A program made the translations under genes and the position numbers. The notes beneath the pieces are model-generated. The model was not told the DNA's origin and searched no databases. It saw nothing but the letters and a program-made list of their open reading frames with translations. Positions 9,780-19,259 of a stretch of 64,000 nucleotides of DNA are shown piece after piece. Numbering within the stretch: the first letter of the stretch is position 1; each line of letters starts with the position of its first letter. The stretch comes from JBAXTE01 sp037130365 (GTDB lineage Bacteria > Bacteroidota > Bacteroidia > Bacteroidales > WCHB1-69), in the NCBI GenBank assembly GCA_037130365.1, contig JBAXTE010000001.1, positions 124,001 through 188,000 on the forward strand. The letters run 5' to 3'.

Positions 9780-10361
9780 CTATTCCTCTCGGTCGTCTTT
9801 GCGTTCTTCGAAGTAAAATGTGGCTCTAGGGTTACGAATAGTGTACTTTGAAAAAGTCTCATCAGCATCAAATCCATCACCATACATAACACCAGTGGGA
9901 TTTGTCCGTTTTACAAAAACATCAGAATAGATAGTATTTTTCAATTGATCCCAAACGATGTGCTCAGTTTCAATAATTTCATCGTTTTGGTGATTTTTAA
10001 TCACCACTTTACTTCGTGCTTCCATTGACTTACGGGCATCATAGCTTATTGCATAATTTGCTGTAAGGGTAGTTTTTTGAACGCCATTTTCATCAAATGA
10101 GGCTAATTTAATTCCTTTGGGAAACTCAATATATGGATCGTTATTAATAAACTTATTCATTAAATCGCTGGTAAGCACAAATAGCACTTTCCCAGAATCG
10201 CTATAAATTACCGAAACATTTTTTGCCTGTTCATCGGGTTTTTTGTCTACAGCAGTAAGACTATTTACTTTTGCAATGTCGTTTTTACAGCCAAAAGTAA
10301 TAATAGCCATCGAAATGGCTATTATTACTTTTATTATAATAAGTTTTTTTAAAAAGCTCAT
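9780..10361 (-). CDS. lptC: LPS export protein LptC, lipoprotein form
   Basis: A 193-residue protein that opens with a hydrophobic segment ending in the lipobox-like ITFGC, so it is probably a lipoprotein rather than an inner-membrane-anchored protein as in E. coli. The body has the LptC/OstA beta-jellyroll pattern, with MYGDGFDADE and DVFVKR near the C-terminus typical of Bacteroidota LptC. LptC passes lipopolysaccharide from LptBFG to LptA in the periplasm. It starts five bases after the TPR gene, so they are co-transcribed. Confidence 0.85.
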   Translation of the reverse strand: MSFLKKLIIIKVIIAISMAIITFGCKNDIAKVNSLTAVDKKPDEQAKNVSVIYSDSGKVLFVLTSDLMNKFINNDPYIEFPKGIKLASFDENGVQKTTLTANYAISYDARKSMEARSKVVIKNHQNDEIIETEHIVWDQLKNTIYSDVFVKRTNPTGVMYGDGFDADETFSKYTIRNPRATFYFEERKDDREE

Positions 10362-10366
10362 GCTTA

Positions 10367-11884
10367 TTATCTTACAGTCGTATTTTCATTTATCCAGCAA
10401 CCAACAGAATATGATTGACCTTTTTTGAGATTATTAAAGAAAATCGCTTCTTTTGAAGGGAAGCGGCTAGCTGCAGCATTTATACGTTGATTAGCTTCAG
10501 CTTCCTTTGATTTATCAATTGCTTTTGCCTTGTTATATTTATCAACAGCAGTCCAGTTTGCTACGCGAGCCGTAAGATCGTCTGTTCCACATGATGAAGC
10601 ACTTTGAGTATACATATCACCAATTAGAATATATGGTGTTCCATCACCTGGTTTAATTGCAGCGTATTTATAAGCATAACTTCTAGCAACACCATATTGT
10701 TTCAAGGCCGAACATGAAAATGCTAACATTAAATACGCTTTAGCTTTTTGGTCTTCTTCGGAATTTAATTTTAAAGCTTCTTCAAAATATTCTTTTGCTT
10801 TAGAATAATCATTTTTACTAAAATTCATAACGCCGACTAAGAATGCAGATTCTGCAGTAGGTTGTAGATCATGTAGTTTTGTAGCAGCGCTAAAGAATAA
10901 TGGAGAAGTTGTACATTTCTTTTTATTCATTATCTTCGTTATCTTTTGCAGAAGTGCTAAATCAGTTGGGTTGGCATCGTATTTCTTTTGGTAAATTTTT
11001 TCGATATCTTGACATTTAGCATAAGGAGTAAATTTTACGTCAAAATTACTTTTTGCTTTTTCAAAATTAACTAGTTTCTTTGAAAAATCAACCGTGTCTT
11101 TTTTAAGCTTTTCCATTTCTTTATTAAAAGCATTACTATCAATTATGCCAGAAGCTAGTTTGCTATTTGCAGAATCAATGTTATTGATAGCATTTCCAAA
11201 AAGAGTTTGTGTTTTGTCAAGATTATACTCAATAATATCACTTCCCTTATCATACGCATCAAACATTATTGTATTTTCCAATTTTTTATAGATTTTGTAC
11301 TTTTCTGCAGTTTGATAATATGCATCTATTACGGATGGTAATGTATTATTTCCTTCAATATTAATTGATTCTTCATACATTTTGTAAGCAGTTTCCCAAA
11401 CAACAGTCAAACTATCGTAAATTGAATTTTTCTTAAGGGTGTCCTTTTCTGCTTTATATCTAGCATCCCATAATGTGGGGATAAATTTTAAATAATCGTT
11501 TGCTTTTCGACCCAAAACTGCACCTTTATCTTTAGGATATAAAGCCATTCTTGTGTCATAAACCAAAAAAAGACTATCAATTAACTTTTGACGACGATCT
11601 GCATCTTTTGTGTTTTTTATTTCTTCGTTAAGAATATTTGGGCCATGAATCATAATGTTTAAGCTGGATTCTGGGCAGTTGCAAAACACCCATTGCCATG
11701 GATTGTATGCGTCTTTGAAGTTGTTTTGTTTATAAAATTCACGATAAAGGGACAGATTCTGAACACAAAGCAAACTGTCTTTTCCATATTTTCCCACAGC
11801 TACTTTATTTTCTTGCGCATTAATTGTTAATGAGCTAAGTGCTACAACAGCAATCAATAACAGGTTAATTGTTTTTGTTTTCAT
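10367..11884 (-). CDS. Secreted tetratricopeptide-repeat protein
   Basis: A 505-residue protein with signal peptide (MKTKTINLLLIAVVALSSL..., AQE cleavage region). Helical throughout; TPR-like units are clearest at about 330-420 (AFLVGVMNFSKNDYSKAKEY, KAYLMLAFSCSALKQY). A CxCPE-like segment with two cysteines lies near residue 69. The position between a beta-barrel gene and lptC is common in Bacteroidota and suggests a periplasmic or outer-membrane assembly role. No specific function can be assigned. Confidence 0.75.
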   Translation of the reverse strand: MKTKTINLLLIAVVALSSLTINAQENKVAVGKYGKDSLLCVQNLSLYREFYKQNNFKDAYNPWQWVFCNCPESSLNIMIHGPNILNEEIKNTKDADRRQKLIDSLFLVYDTRMALYPKDKGAVLGRKANDYLKFIPTLWDARYKAEKDTLKKNSIYDSLTVVWETAYKMYEESINIEGNNTLPSVIDAYYQTAEKYKIYKKLENTIMFDAYDKGSDIIEYNLDKTQTLFGNAINNIDSANSKLASGIIDSNAFNKEMEKLKKDTVDFSKKLVNFEKAKSNFDVKFTPYAKCQDIEKIYQKKYDANPTDLALLQKITKIMNKKKCTTSPLFFSAATKLHDLQPTAESAFLVGVMNFSKNDYSKAKEYFEEALKLNSEEDQKAKAYLMLAFSCSALKQYGVARSYAYKYAAIKPGDGTPYILIGDMYTQSASSCGTDDLTARVANWTAVDKYNKAKAIDKSKEAEANQRINAAASRFPSKEAIFFNNLKKGQSYSVGCWINENTTVR

Positions 11885-11914
11885 TTTTTTAATATTTATT
11901 GTTTTTGTTTTTGT

Positions 11915-13180
11915 TTAATCTAGTTTTCTTCGAACAAACATATTATCCCAAAGTTGAAATCCAATAAACACCCGAGTGTAAGTTTCTTTAATTAGGTTAT
12001 TTGAAATTGTTCCTTTTTGTCCAAATTCAACTCCAATATTCAAAGAATTCTTCTTTCGGAGAGGAATGCTGACTCCAAAATTAATACCAAAATCGTTGAT
12101 GTTAGAGTTTTTTAGCTCCAAATATGATTTTGCATATCTAATTCCCGCTCTGTATCTGATTTTTTGCAAGAACTTTGCAGATTGAGGATTAACAACATAC
12201 ATCCCTCCAATGGAAATTTGGTAGCTGTCTGACAAAGAATCGTTGACATTAAAAATTGAGTATTTACTCCAATTTTGCCAATTCATATCCATGCCAATCA
12301 AAAATTTATCTTCTTTCCCAAATGTAAGTCCACCACCAGCAGAGAGAGGCAATTCAATTTTTCCCGATTTATTGGTAAAGTTTTCAATAGTATCTTTCGT
12401 TATATAACTACTTGTTGAATTCAGCAAAAAAGATGTTGTTAATACATCATCGGTTGCATTAAGACTTGATGTTAATCCAGTTGTAGCTCCTAAAACAAGA
12501 TAATAATCATTTTTAAACGATTTTTTATACTGAGCTCCTAATAAAAACTGGAAGCCATTAATATAGGTTTTGCTTTTTGTATTCAAACCTAAAATGGTCA
12601 TATCTTTAAATTCTACGATACGTTCTTTATTAATGCTTCCAAAAAGGTATGACGTGTTTAAACCAATCGATAACCCACGAGTTATCCGCAAACTATTTCC
12701 CCAATAAACTTGAGTCAAACCACCATTTCCATTATATCTATATGTATGAGTTCCTAACGAAGAATCAGTTCCAGCTGATGAAATTTTATAGCCAACATCA
12801 CTAAAAGGAAGAATCCCGATTGCAGTTTTCCATCCCTTATACACTGTAAATCCTACATTAAAATTACCTAACGACGAATATCCAGCAGTTTGTTGTAATG
12901 ATTCTGTCTGAGATTTTGTGTTTATTGCCACCAAACTACCATCTACAATAAACCCAAGGGTATCAATTGCATTATATGATGCTGGATTAGCAGAATTAAT
13001 CACGAATGGCATTTGAATGGCTTGGCCTAAACCACCCATAGAAGTGCAAAAAATAGTATTTCGATTGTTCAATTGCCCAATTCCATATCGAGAATATGGA
13101 GAACTAAGGTTGTTTTGTGCAAAAATAGAGCTTCCAAAAAGCAGAAAAACAAGGGTTATGTAATTAAATTTCTTAATCAT
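11915..13180 (-). CDS. Outer-membrane beta-barrel protein
   Basis: A 421-residue protein with a signal peptide (ITLVFLLFGSSIFAQ) followed by NNLSSPYSRYGIGQLN, an opening common in Bacteroidota outer-membrane porin-like proteins. Alternating amphipathic beta-strands fill the rest and the C-terminal strand ends near FIGFQLWDN, then a short basic tail. It resembles FadL/OmpP1-type or CHU-type barrels in outline, but the transported substrate cannot be read. It overlaps the end of coaX by eight bases and lies 30 bases before the TPR gene, so it belongs to the same transcript. Confidence 0.75.
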   Translation of the reverse strand: MIKKFNYITLVFLLFGSSIFAQNNLSSPYSRYGIGQLNNRNTIFCTSMGGLGQAIQMPFVINSANPASYNAIDTLGFIVDGSLVAINTKSQTESLQQTAGYSSLGNFNVGFTVYKGWKTAIGILPFSDVGYKISSAGTDSSLGTHTYRYNGNGGLTQVYWGNSLRITRGLSIGLNTSYLFGSINKERIVEFKDMTILGLNTKSKTYINGFQFLLGAQYKKSFKNDYYLVLGATTGLTSSLNATDDVLTTSFLLNSTSSYITKDTIENFTNKSGKIELPLSAGGGLTFGKEDKFLIGMDMNWQNWSKYSIFNVNDSLSDSYQISIGGMYVVNPQSAKFLQKIRYRAGIRYAKSYLELKNSNINDFGINFGVSIPLRKKNSLNIGVEFGQKGTISNNLIKETYTRVFIGFQLWDNMFVRRKLD

Positions 13181-13892
13181 TTATATTTAATATTGTATTT
13201 AAACCTTCAATTACAAGGTTTGGATTTGCAAAATTGCTATTTTTTAGCCACTTATCAAAATATTTTATTGATCCACCTGTTAATATTATTGATAATTGTT
13301 CATATTTTTCTTGATATCGAATAATCATTCCTTCAATTTCGGATGCAATCCCACATGTTACACCAGCAAGAATAGAGGCTTTTGTTGAGTTGCCACAAAA
13401 ATCATCTATACTTTGAAATTCAACTAACGGCAATTTTTTGGTAAATTGATGTAATGCGTTTAATCGCATTAATATACCTGGCGAAATACTGCCTCCTCGA
13501 TAAATATTACTCGCATCTATTAAATCAAAAGTGACACAACTTCCTGCTTGAATAACTAATAAATTACCTTCTTTTACATGGCACCTTCCTCCCACAACTG
13601 CTGCAATTCTGTCGGTTCCCAAGGTCTCGTGGTGAAGATAATTAATTTTAAAAGGGAGCTTTAGCTGGCTACTCATCTCAATATAAGGGAGATTATTTTT
13701 AAGCCAATTTTTAATGTGATTATCTGCTTTAATAACAGAACTTAAAATAGCTTTTTGTGGATGGTATTTTTTAAAAATATTTTCGAGATCAATTTCGGTC
13801 ATACCCGAAAATTGACAAACCTCAACCACAACATCATGATCGACAATGGCAATTTTATGAAAAGTATTACCCAAATCAATAATTAAATTCAT
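13173..13892 (-). CDS. coaX: Type III pantothenate kinase
   Basis: A 239-residue ASKHA-fold kinase making 4'-phosphopantothenate, the first step of coenzyme A synthesis. The phosphate-binding DLGNT is at the N-terminus, GTDRIAAVVGGR at about 98-109 and GSCVTFDLID with GGSISPG form the pantothenate and ATP sites; the C-terminal LTGGS closes the nucleotide site. Length is normal for CoaX. The ATG at 13892 is used because the alternative TTG at 13904 lies inside the promoter element. First gene of the minus-strand envelope block. Confidence 0.95.
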   Translation of the reverse strand: MNLIIDLGNTFHKIAIVDHDVVVEVCQFSGMTEIDLENIFKKYHPQKAILSSVIKADNHIKNWLKNNLPYIEMSSQLKLPFKINYLHHETLGTDRIAAVVGGRCHVKEGNLLVIQAGSCVTFDLIDASNIYRGGSISPGILMRLNALHQFTKKLPLVEFQSIDDFCGNSTKASILAGVTCGIASEIEGMIIRYQEKYEQLSIILTGGSIKYFDKWLKNSNFANPNLVIEGLNTILNIND

Positions 13893-13901
13893 TTTTTTTA
13901 G

Positions 13902-13909
13902 CAAAATTA
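13902..13909 (-). promoter_or_regulatory. -7 element for coaX operon
   Basis: Minus-strand TAATTTTG, a match to TAnnTTTG, ends nine bases before the coaX ATG. The predicted leader is nearly absent. Confidence 0.5.
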
Positions 13910-13959
13910 AAAAATTCAGACGATATTTTTTGTTTGTTAACGTATATTCTTAAAATTCA

Positions 13960-13992
13960 TTGTTTAAAAAATCAAACAAAATTGTAATTTAG
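13960..13992 (+). promoter_or_regulatory. Promoter for gmk-nadD
   Basis: TTG (13960-13962) and TAATTTAG (13985-13992) are separated by 22 bases, close to the Bacteroidota -33/-7 layout. The same ATTGTAATTTAGC string precedes the first lgt gene at 34700, which supports a real variant of the -7 element. The ATG of gmk is 18 bases downstream. Confidence 0.45.
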
Positions 13993-14009
13993 CTAAAATA
14001 TTTTCAGTT

Positions 14010-14576
14010 ATGAAGGGAAAGTTAATCATTTTTTCGGCTCCATCTGGTGCAGGAAAGACCACAATTGTAAAAAAACTTCTTGCTAGTGGTCTACCATTAA
14101 AGTTCTCAGTGTCTGCATGTAGTAGAGCAAAAAGAGAAGGTGAAATTGACACAAAGGATTACTATTTTTTAGGCATTGATGAGTTTAAACAACGGATTAA
14201 CCAAGGAGATTTTCTAGAATGGGAAGAGGTATACCCTGGTAATTATTATGGTACTTTAAAAAGTGAAGTAAATAGAATTTGGGATGAGGGAAATCATGTA
14301 ATTTTTGACGTAGACGTAGTGGGCGGATTGAATATTAAAAAAGCATATCCAGAACAAGCACTTGCAATTTTTGTAAATCCCCCTTCTCTGGAAACATTGA
14401 AGGAACGGCTTATAAACAGAAAGACTGAATCTGAAGAAAATATTCAAAAACGACTTTCTAAAGCAGAACTGGAACTTTCTTTTGCTCCTAAATTTGATTT
14501 GGTAATTACAAATGACAATCTTCAAACAGCAACTGACGAAGCTAGAGATTTGATTTTGGATTTTTTACAAGAATAA
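14010..14576 (+). CDS. gmk: Guanylate kinase
   Basis: 188 residues, the normal Gmk length. The P-loop SAPSGAGKTT (9-18) and the GMP-binding segment with SVSACSRAKREGE and DYYFLGIDEF are present, as are EWEEVYPGNYYGT and FDVDVVGG. It converts GMP to GDP with ATP in the cytoplasm. Ten bases separate it from nadD. Confidence 0.97.
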   Translation: MKGKLIIFSAPSGAGKTTIVKKLLASGLPLKFSVSACSRAKREGEIDTKDYYFLGIDEFKQRINQGDFLEWEEVYPGNYYGTLKSEVNRIWDEGNHVIFDVDVVGGLNIKKAYPEQALAIFVNPPSLETLKERLINRKTESEENIQKRLSKAELELSFAPKFDLVITNDNLQTATDEARDLILDFLQE

Positions 14577-14586
14577 ATAATTTAAA

Positions 14587-15180
14587 ATGAAAGAAAAACC
14601 GCAAAACATAGGACTTTTCTTCGGTTCTTTTAACCCAATTCATAATGGACATTTGATGATTGCAAATTATCTGGTTTCAAACTGCGACCTTGATCAAATT
14701 TGGTTTGTGATTTCTCCTTGCAATCCCCTTAAACAAAAGCAATCATTGCTTGACGAGCATCATCGTTTAGCTCTTGTTAAAATTGCTATTGATGGGAATA
14801 CATCATTCCGAGCTAGTGATATTGAATTCAAATTATCTCAACCTTCATATACTACCCATACTTTAGCCTATTTATTGGAAAAGTATCCTCAAAAGCAATT
14901 CAGTTTAATTATGGGAGCTGATAATCTTGAAACCATCGAAAAGTGGAAAAACTATCAACATATTCTCGATAATTTTCCAATTTATGTTTATCCTCGGCCA
15001 AATGCAAAAATTGAAAAATGGAATTGTTTTCCATCAATTCATATCACAGATTCTCCAATGATTGATTTGTCTTCTAGTTTTATTCGAAAACAAATTTCTG
15101 ATGGCAAAAGCATTCGATATTTAATGCCTGATGAAGTAATAAAATATATTGAAGAGATGCACTTTTACAAACCGAAATAA
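14587..15180 (+). CDS. nadD: Nicotinate-nucleotide adenylyltransferase
   Basis: 197 residues with the nucleotidylyltransferase motif GSFNPIHNGH near the N-terminus, GADNLETIEKW in the middle and LSSSFIRKQ (the SSTxIR equivalent) near residue 160. It adenylates nicotinate mononucleotide in NAD synthesis. The gmk-nadD order is widespread in Bacteroidota. Confidence 0.95.
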   Translation: MKEKPQNIGLFFGSFNPIHNGHLMIANYLVSNCDLDQIWFVISPCNPLKQKQSLLDEHHRLALVKIAIDGNTSFRASDIEFKLSQPSYTTHTLAYLLEKYPQKQFSLIMGADNLETIEKWKNYQHILDNFPIYVYPRPNAKIEKWNCFPSIHITDSPMIDLSSSFIRKQISDGKSIRYLMPDEVIKYIEEMHFYKPK

Positions 15181-15236
15181 ATCTCTTTTCAAACACATAA
15201 TTCCATTTATACTTGATAAAATTTAATTCAAAAAAA

Positions 15237-17018
15237 ATGAAAAGAAATACTTTAATAATTCTAGCATTAGCACTAATATTTCAAACGGTTCTTGTTTCTT
15301 CAACATTTGCTCAAAAAATTTCATCAACTAAACTCGAACAGCATGTGAAAATCTTAGCATCCGATTCTCTTGCTGGCAGAAAACCCGGCCTTGAAGGGGG
15401 AAACAAAGCAGCTAAATACATTAGAGATGCTATGGAAAATAGCAAGCTTACATTGATGGGGGAAAATGGATTTACATATTTTGAAGTAATTACAAATGTT
15501 GAAATGGGCGATAAAAATGCAATTAATTTTTTCAACACAAATTATATTTTAAATAAGGATTTCAGACCCATAACTGCATCATCAAATAGCTCGTTAAATT
15601 CAAATCTGTATTTTGCTGGATATGGCTTTGATATTCACACAGATAGTCTTAAATGGAGTGATTATCCAACTACTTTTCAAATAAATAGAACTTGGGTAAT
15701 AATTATGCGTGGAGCGCCAAATAACGACAAGCAAGATTCAAAATATGCAGCTTATGCATCAGATTGGTATAAAATAACAACAGCAAAAGACAAAGGTGCA
15801 AAGGGAGTAATTCTCGTTTCGCCCCCATCGCTAGAGCCAAAAGATTCTTTGATGCCAATTTTTATTGATCAACAAGCGGGAAGCGCTGGAATTCCTGTAT
15901 TTAATGTAACCCGTGAATGCATTTCAAAAATGTTACGCAATTATGATATTAATATTGGCGGTATTGAGCAACAACTCAATAAAGAGATGAAACAAACAGG
16001 ATTATTCATACCGATGAAGTTATCGGGCACTACTGATTTGAAAATAACTCGAGGTAACACTCAAAATATTGTCGGCTTTATTGAAGGATCAGATTCAAAA
16101 TTGAAGAACGAATTTATTGTGATTGGCGCTCATTACGATCATCTTGGGCTGGGTGGTCCAAATTCAGGATCACGAATGCCCGATACCTCAGCTATTCATT
16201 ATGGTGCTGATGATAATGCTTCGGGAGTTGCTACAATTATTGAAGTAGCATCCGCAATAAACAATATGAAAACCAAGCCAAAAAGAAGTATTATTCTTGT
16301 TGCTTTTGGTGCTGAAGAGCTAGGATTAGTGGGGTCAAAACAATTTTTCAAAAACCCATTGGTAGATGCAAAGCAAATTAAAGCAATGATTAATCTTGAT
16401 ATGGTTGGAAGAATGCGTGTTGAAAAAATTATTAGTGTTGGCGGAACTGGTACTGCATTAGAATTTGATAATATGCTAAACTTATTAGAACCTAAATCGA
16501 AAATGAAATTTGCGAGAAATCCAGATGGATATGGTCCTTCAGATCACTCCTCTTTTTATATAGAAGGAATTCCTGTGCTTTATTTTTCTACTGGCGCACA
16601 TTCCGATTATCACACTCCTTTTGACACATACGATAAGCTTGATTATTCATCGATGAAACTAATTGCAGACTTGACTTATCAAACAGTTTTAAACTTGGCG
16701 AACAGAACAGCGTCGCTTACATATAAAGAAACTGGATCTAAACCAACTGGTTATCGCAAGCTAAAAGTAACTCTGGGCATAATCCCCGATATGGTAAGCA
16801 CCGACAACAAAGGATTGCGCGTTGATGGAGTAAGAAAAGGTGCGCCTAGTGAAAAAGGAGGAATGTTGAAAGGAGATATCATTGTTTCAGTAAATGGGCA
16901 ACCAGTAACAAATATATATGACTATATGGCTCGTTTACAAACACTTGTCCCTGGACAGACAGCAAACATTGAGGTGAACAGAAATGGAAAAATTGAAGTA
17001 TTGATAATTCAATTGTAA
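15237..17018 (+). CDS. Secreted M28 aminopeptidase with PA insert and PDZ domain
   Basis: 593 residues from an ATG that opens a signal peptide (LALALIFQTVLVSSTFAQ). A PA-like insert (about 95-240) precedes an M28 di-zinc domain with ligands readable as His in IGAHYDHLG, Asp in GADDNASG, the EE pair in FGAEELGLVGS, Asp in MINLDMVGRM and His in SDYHTPFDTYD. The last about 90 residues are a PDZ domain with RKGAPSEKGGMLKGD. It should remove N-terminal residues from peptides in the periplasm or outside the cell. Its stop codon lies inside a repeat cluster. Confidence 0.9.
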   Translation: MKRNTLIILALALIFQTVLVSSTFAQKISSTKLEQHVKILASDSLAGRKPGLEGGNKAAKYIRDAMENSKLTLMGENGFTYFEVITNVEMGDKNAINFFNTNYILNKDFRPITASSNSSLNSNLYFAGYGFDIHTDSLKWSDYPTTFQINRTWVIIMRGAPNNDKQDSKYAAYASDWYKITTAKDKGAKGVILVSPPSLEPKDSLMPIFIDQQAGSAGIPVFNVTRECISKMLRNYDINIGGIEQQLNKEMKQTGLFIPMKLSGTTDLKITRGNTQNIVGFIEGSDSKLKNEFIVIGAHYDHLGLGGPNSGSRMPDTSAIHYGADDNASGVATIIEVASAINNMKTKPKRSIILVAFGAEELGLVGSKQFFKNPLVDAKQIKAMINLDMVGRMRVEKIISVGGTGTALEFDNMLNLLEPKSKMKFARNPDGYGPSDHSSFYIEGIPVLYFSTGAHSDYHTPFDTYDKLDYSSMKLIADLTYQTVLNLANRTASLTYKETGSKPTGYRKLKVTLGIIPDMVSTDNKGLRVDGVRKGAPSEKGGMLKGDIIVSVNGQPVTNIYDYMARLQTLVPGQTANIEVNRNGKIEVLIIQL

Positions 17019-17076
17019 TGAGTTATAATTGTAATGAGTTATAATTCATGGCTAAAGAATTATAACTCATTACAAT
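17012..17076. repeat. Overlapping direct repeats plus inverted copy at gene end
   Basis: The 19-mer ATTGTAATGAGTTATAATT occurs at 17012-17030 and again at 17028-17046, overlapping by three bases; its exact reverse complement is at 17058-17076. Either direct copy can pair with the inverted one to form a 19-base stem. The stop codon of the M28 peptidase gene is inside the first copy. No T-run follows, so it is not a typical terminator. Confidence 0.75.
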
Positions 17077-17174
17077 TTGGAATAAAAATCAATGGGTTTT
17101 TATGTTGGTAAATTTGAGATTAACTCAAATCGTAAAAATCTTTGATAATTTTGGACTGTTTTTAATAGCACTAA

Positions 17175-17681
17175 CTAGTTTTCATAATCTTTAAGTGCTG
17201 TCATTAGTTTTTTACGAGTAAAAAAGATTCTACTTTTCACAGTACCAATTGAGATGTTCATGTGATCAGCAATTTCTTTATATTTAAACCCAGCAACATG
17301 CATTTCAAAAGGTTTCCGTTGACCAACTTCTAGCTTTTTTATTGAGCTTACAATTTCTGAAGTTTGTTGATGTGAATCAGCAAAAAGAGCCCCGTTGTTT
17401 TCTGCTGAATTTAAAAAGTATAAATCTTCAGTATTGTCGAGCATCGTGTTTGTTTTAGCTTTTCTGCGATAATTATTTATGAATGTATTTTTCATAATAG
17501 TATATGTCCAAGCTTTTAAATTGGTATCGTCTCTGAATTTTTCTTTATTCGTTATTGCTTTCAACAATGTGTCTTGAACCAAATCTTTTGCGTCTTCATC
17601 GTCGTTTGTTAATGATATTGCAAAATAACTTAGCTGATTTTCAAGCTTCATTAACTGGGTATTGAATTCGATTGTGGTCAT
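17175..17681 (-). CDS. ECF-type RNA polymerase sigma factor
   Basis: 168 residues. Region 2 is visible as DAKDLVQDTLLKAI with NLKAWTYTIMKNTFINNYRR, and region 4 as FKYKEIADHMNISIGTVKSRIFFTRKKL, an HTH for the -35 element. No anti-sigma gene adjoins it: the next gene on this strand is dprA, in its own unit. Stand-alone ECF factors of this size are common in Bacteroidota and control envelope or stress genes. Targets unknown. Confidence 0.9.
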   Translation of the reverse strand: MTTIEFNTQLMKLENQLSYFAISLTNDDEDAKDLVQDTLLKAITNKEKFRDDTNLKAWTYTIMKNTFINNYRRKAKTNTMLDNTEDLYFLNSAENNGALFADSHQQTSEIVSSIKKLEVGQRKPFEMHVAGFKYKEIADHMNISIGTVKSRIFFTRKKLMTALKDYEN

Positions 17682-17906
17682 AATATTTTGATTTAAGTCA
17701 GTAATTTACTATAAATAAAAAGTAAAGTCAAGTTTTTTTCTATTAAAAAATTATAAAATTTATTTAACAGAATGTTTTCTTGATTACAGGACAAAGATAC
17801 GACGGTAAAACACCTGTGTCAAATCAATAATAATGATACGTTTATAGAGATTCTTTATAATGGGGTGTTAGAGAAGAATACTGTACTATAACAAGCGGTT
17901 TGGCAT

Positions 17907-18989
17907 TTAGTTCAATGTATAGCGTTTTCCAGGCAAACAATTAATAATATTTTTAAACTCTAGGTTTAGTAAAACAGAAGCCATTTTGGTTGCAGTCATT
18001 CCTAATGTATTGATAAGCATATCGATACCACAATCTCCATTTTCTGATATTGCTTTTGCAACAATCATTTCCTCCTCTGATAGTTCTTGAAATAGTGATA
18101 TTTGTGCGGTTTTTACAGATTTTGGTTCCCAATTCATTGATCTAACAAGATCATTAGCACAAGTAATTAGAGCCGCTTTATTGTATTTGATTAAATTATT
18201 ACACCCTTCAGACATTGGGTCATTTGTTTTGCCTGGAACAGCAAAAACATCACGACTATATGAATTCGCAATATCGGCAGTAATCAAAGCACCTCCCTTA
18301 GCCCCTGCCTCAATTACAACTGTTGCATCTGCTAAGCCAGCGATAATACGATTTCTTTTAGGAAAGTTTTCTCTATTTGGTTGTGTTTCTGACGGAAATT
18401 CGGTTAATAACCCGCCCATTTCTAGCATTTGTTTTGCTAATCTGCGGTTTTCAGCAGGATAAATAATATCGTGCCCATGTGCTGTTATCCCAACTGTTGG
18501 AATTCCATTATCTATAGCTGCTTGATGTGCAATGGTGTCTACCCCATAAGCCAATCCACTAATAATTAATACGTTATACAGTGAAAGGTCTTCAATTATT
18601 TTTTTACAAATCCATTTACCGTATTCTGTTACCTTACGTGTGCCAACAATACTTATTATTCTATTATAATTTAAATTTGCAGTTCCTCGATAATACATTA
18701 ATATGGGTCCATCATCACAGAATTTTAAGCGATAAGGATAATCACTGTCGGTGTAAAAAATAGGTGTAATATTATTTTTCTCAATAAAAAGCAATTCCGA
18801 TTCTGATTCTTTTAAAGCGGTGTTGTGTTTTATTGAATGTAAAACCGTTTTTGAAAAACCAGCAGCAAGAATATCTTTACTTTTAGCATTAAAAATTGAT
18901 GCAGCATCGCCAAAGAAGTAGAGTAGTTTTTTTGCAGTTATATCGCCAATTTGTGGCAATTTCGTGAGTGCAATTTGATATTGAAGCAT
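17907..18989 (-). CDS. dprA: DNA-processing protein DprA
   Basis: 360 residues with an N-terminal helical SAM-like region, the Rossmann-type DprA core (SIVGTRKVTEYG, ISGLAYGVDTIAHQAAI, AHGHDIIYPAENRRLA, FPKRNRIIAGLA) and a C-terminal winged helix ending in LLNLEFKNIINCLPG. DprA loads RecA on incoming single-stranded DNA during natural transformation. No other competence gene is in the window. Confidence 0.95.
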   Translation of the reverse strand: MLQYQIALTKLPQIGDITAKKLLYFFGDAASIFNAKSKDILAAGFSKTVLHSIKHNTALKESESELLFIEKNNITPIFYTDSDYPYRLKFCDDGPILMYYRGTANLNYNRIISIVGTRKVTEYGKWICKKIIEDLSLYNVLIISGLAYGVDTIAHQAAIDNGIPTVGITAHGHDIIYPAENRRLAKQMLEMGGLLTEFPSETQPNRENFPKRNRIIAGLADATVVIEAGAKGGALITADIANSYSRDVFAVPGKTNDPMSEGCNNLIKYNKAALITCANDLVRSMNWEPKSVKTAQISLFQELSEEEMIVAKAISENGDCGIDMLINTLGMTATKMASVLLNLEFKNIINCLPGKRYTLN

Positions 18990-19259
18990 TTTTTAAGTTT
19001 TTTTAGCAATTACTTAATTTGATTTTAAAACAACATACAATATGTTTATTATTAGCTTGTTAAATTGATTTAGTGTGTGGCTAAGCAAATATTTATCTAA
19101 CATATTTTAAAAAAAGGTGTTAAAAAAAACGAGTTTGCTTTTTTGAATGTCAAAGATAGTAAAAAATTTCTATAATTTTATACAGAAATCGTAATATGAC
19201 TTTTTAAATTAAAGTCAGATTTATTTTTTATATTGATATTATTCACAAAACAGTAATGT

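Noticed and set aside
17012..17076. CRISPR-like repeats
   Set aside because: Only two overlapping copies with no spacers, plus an inverted copy.
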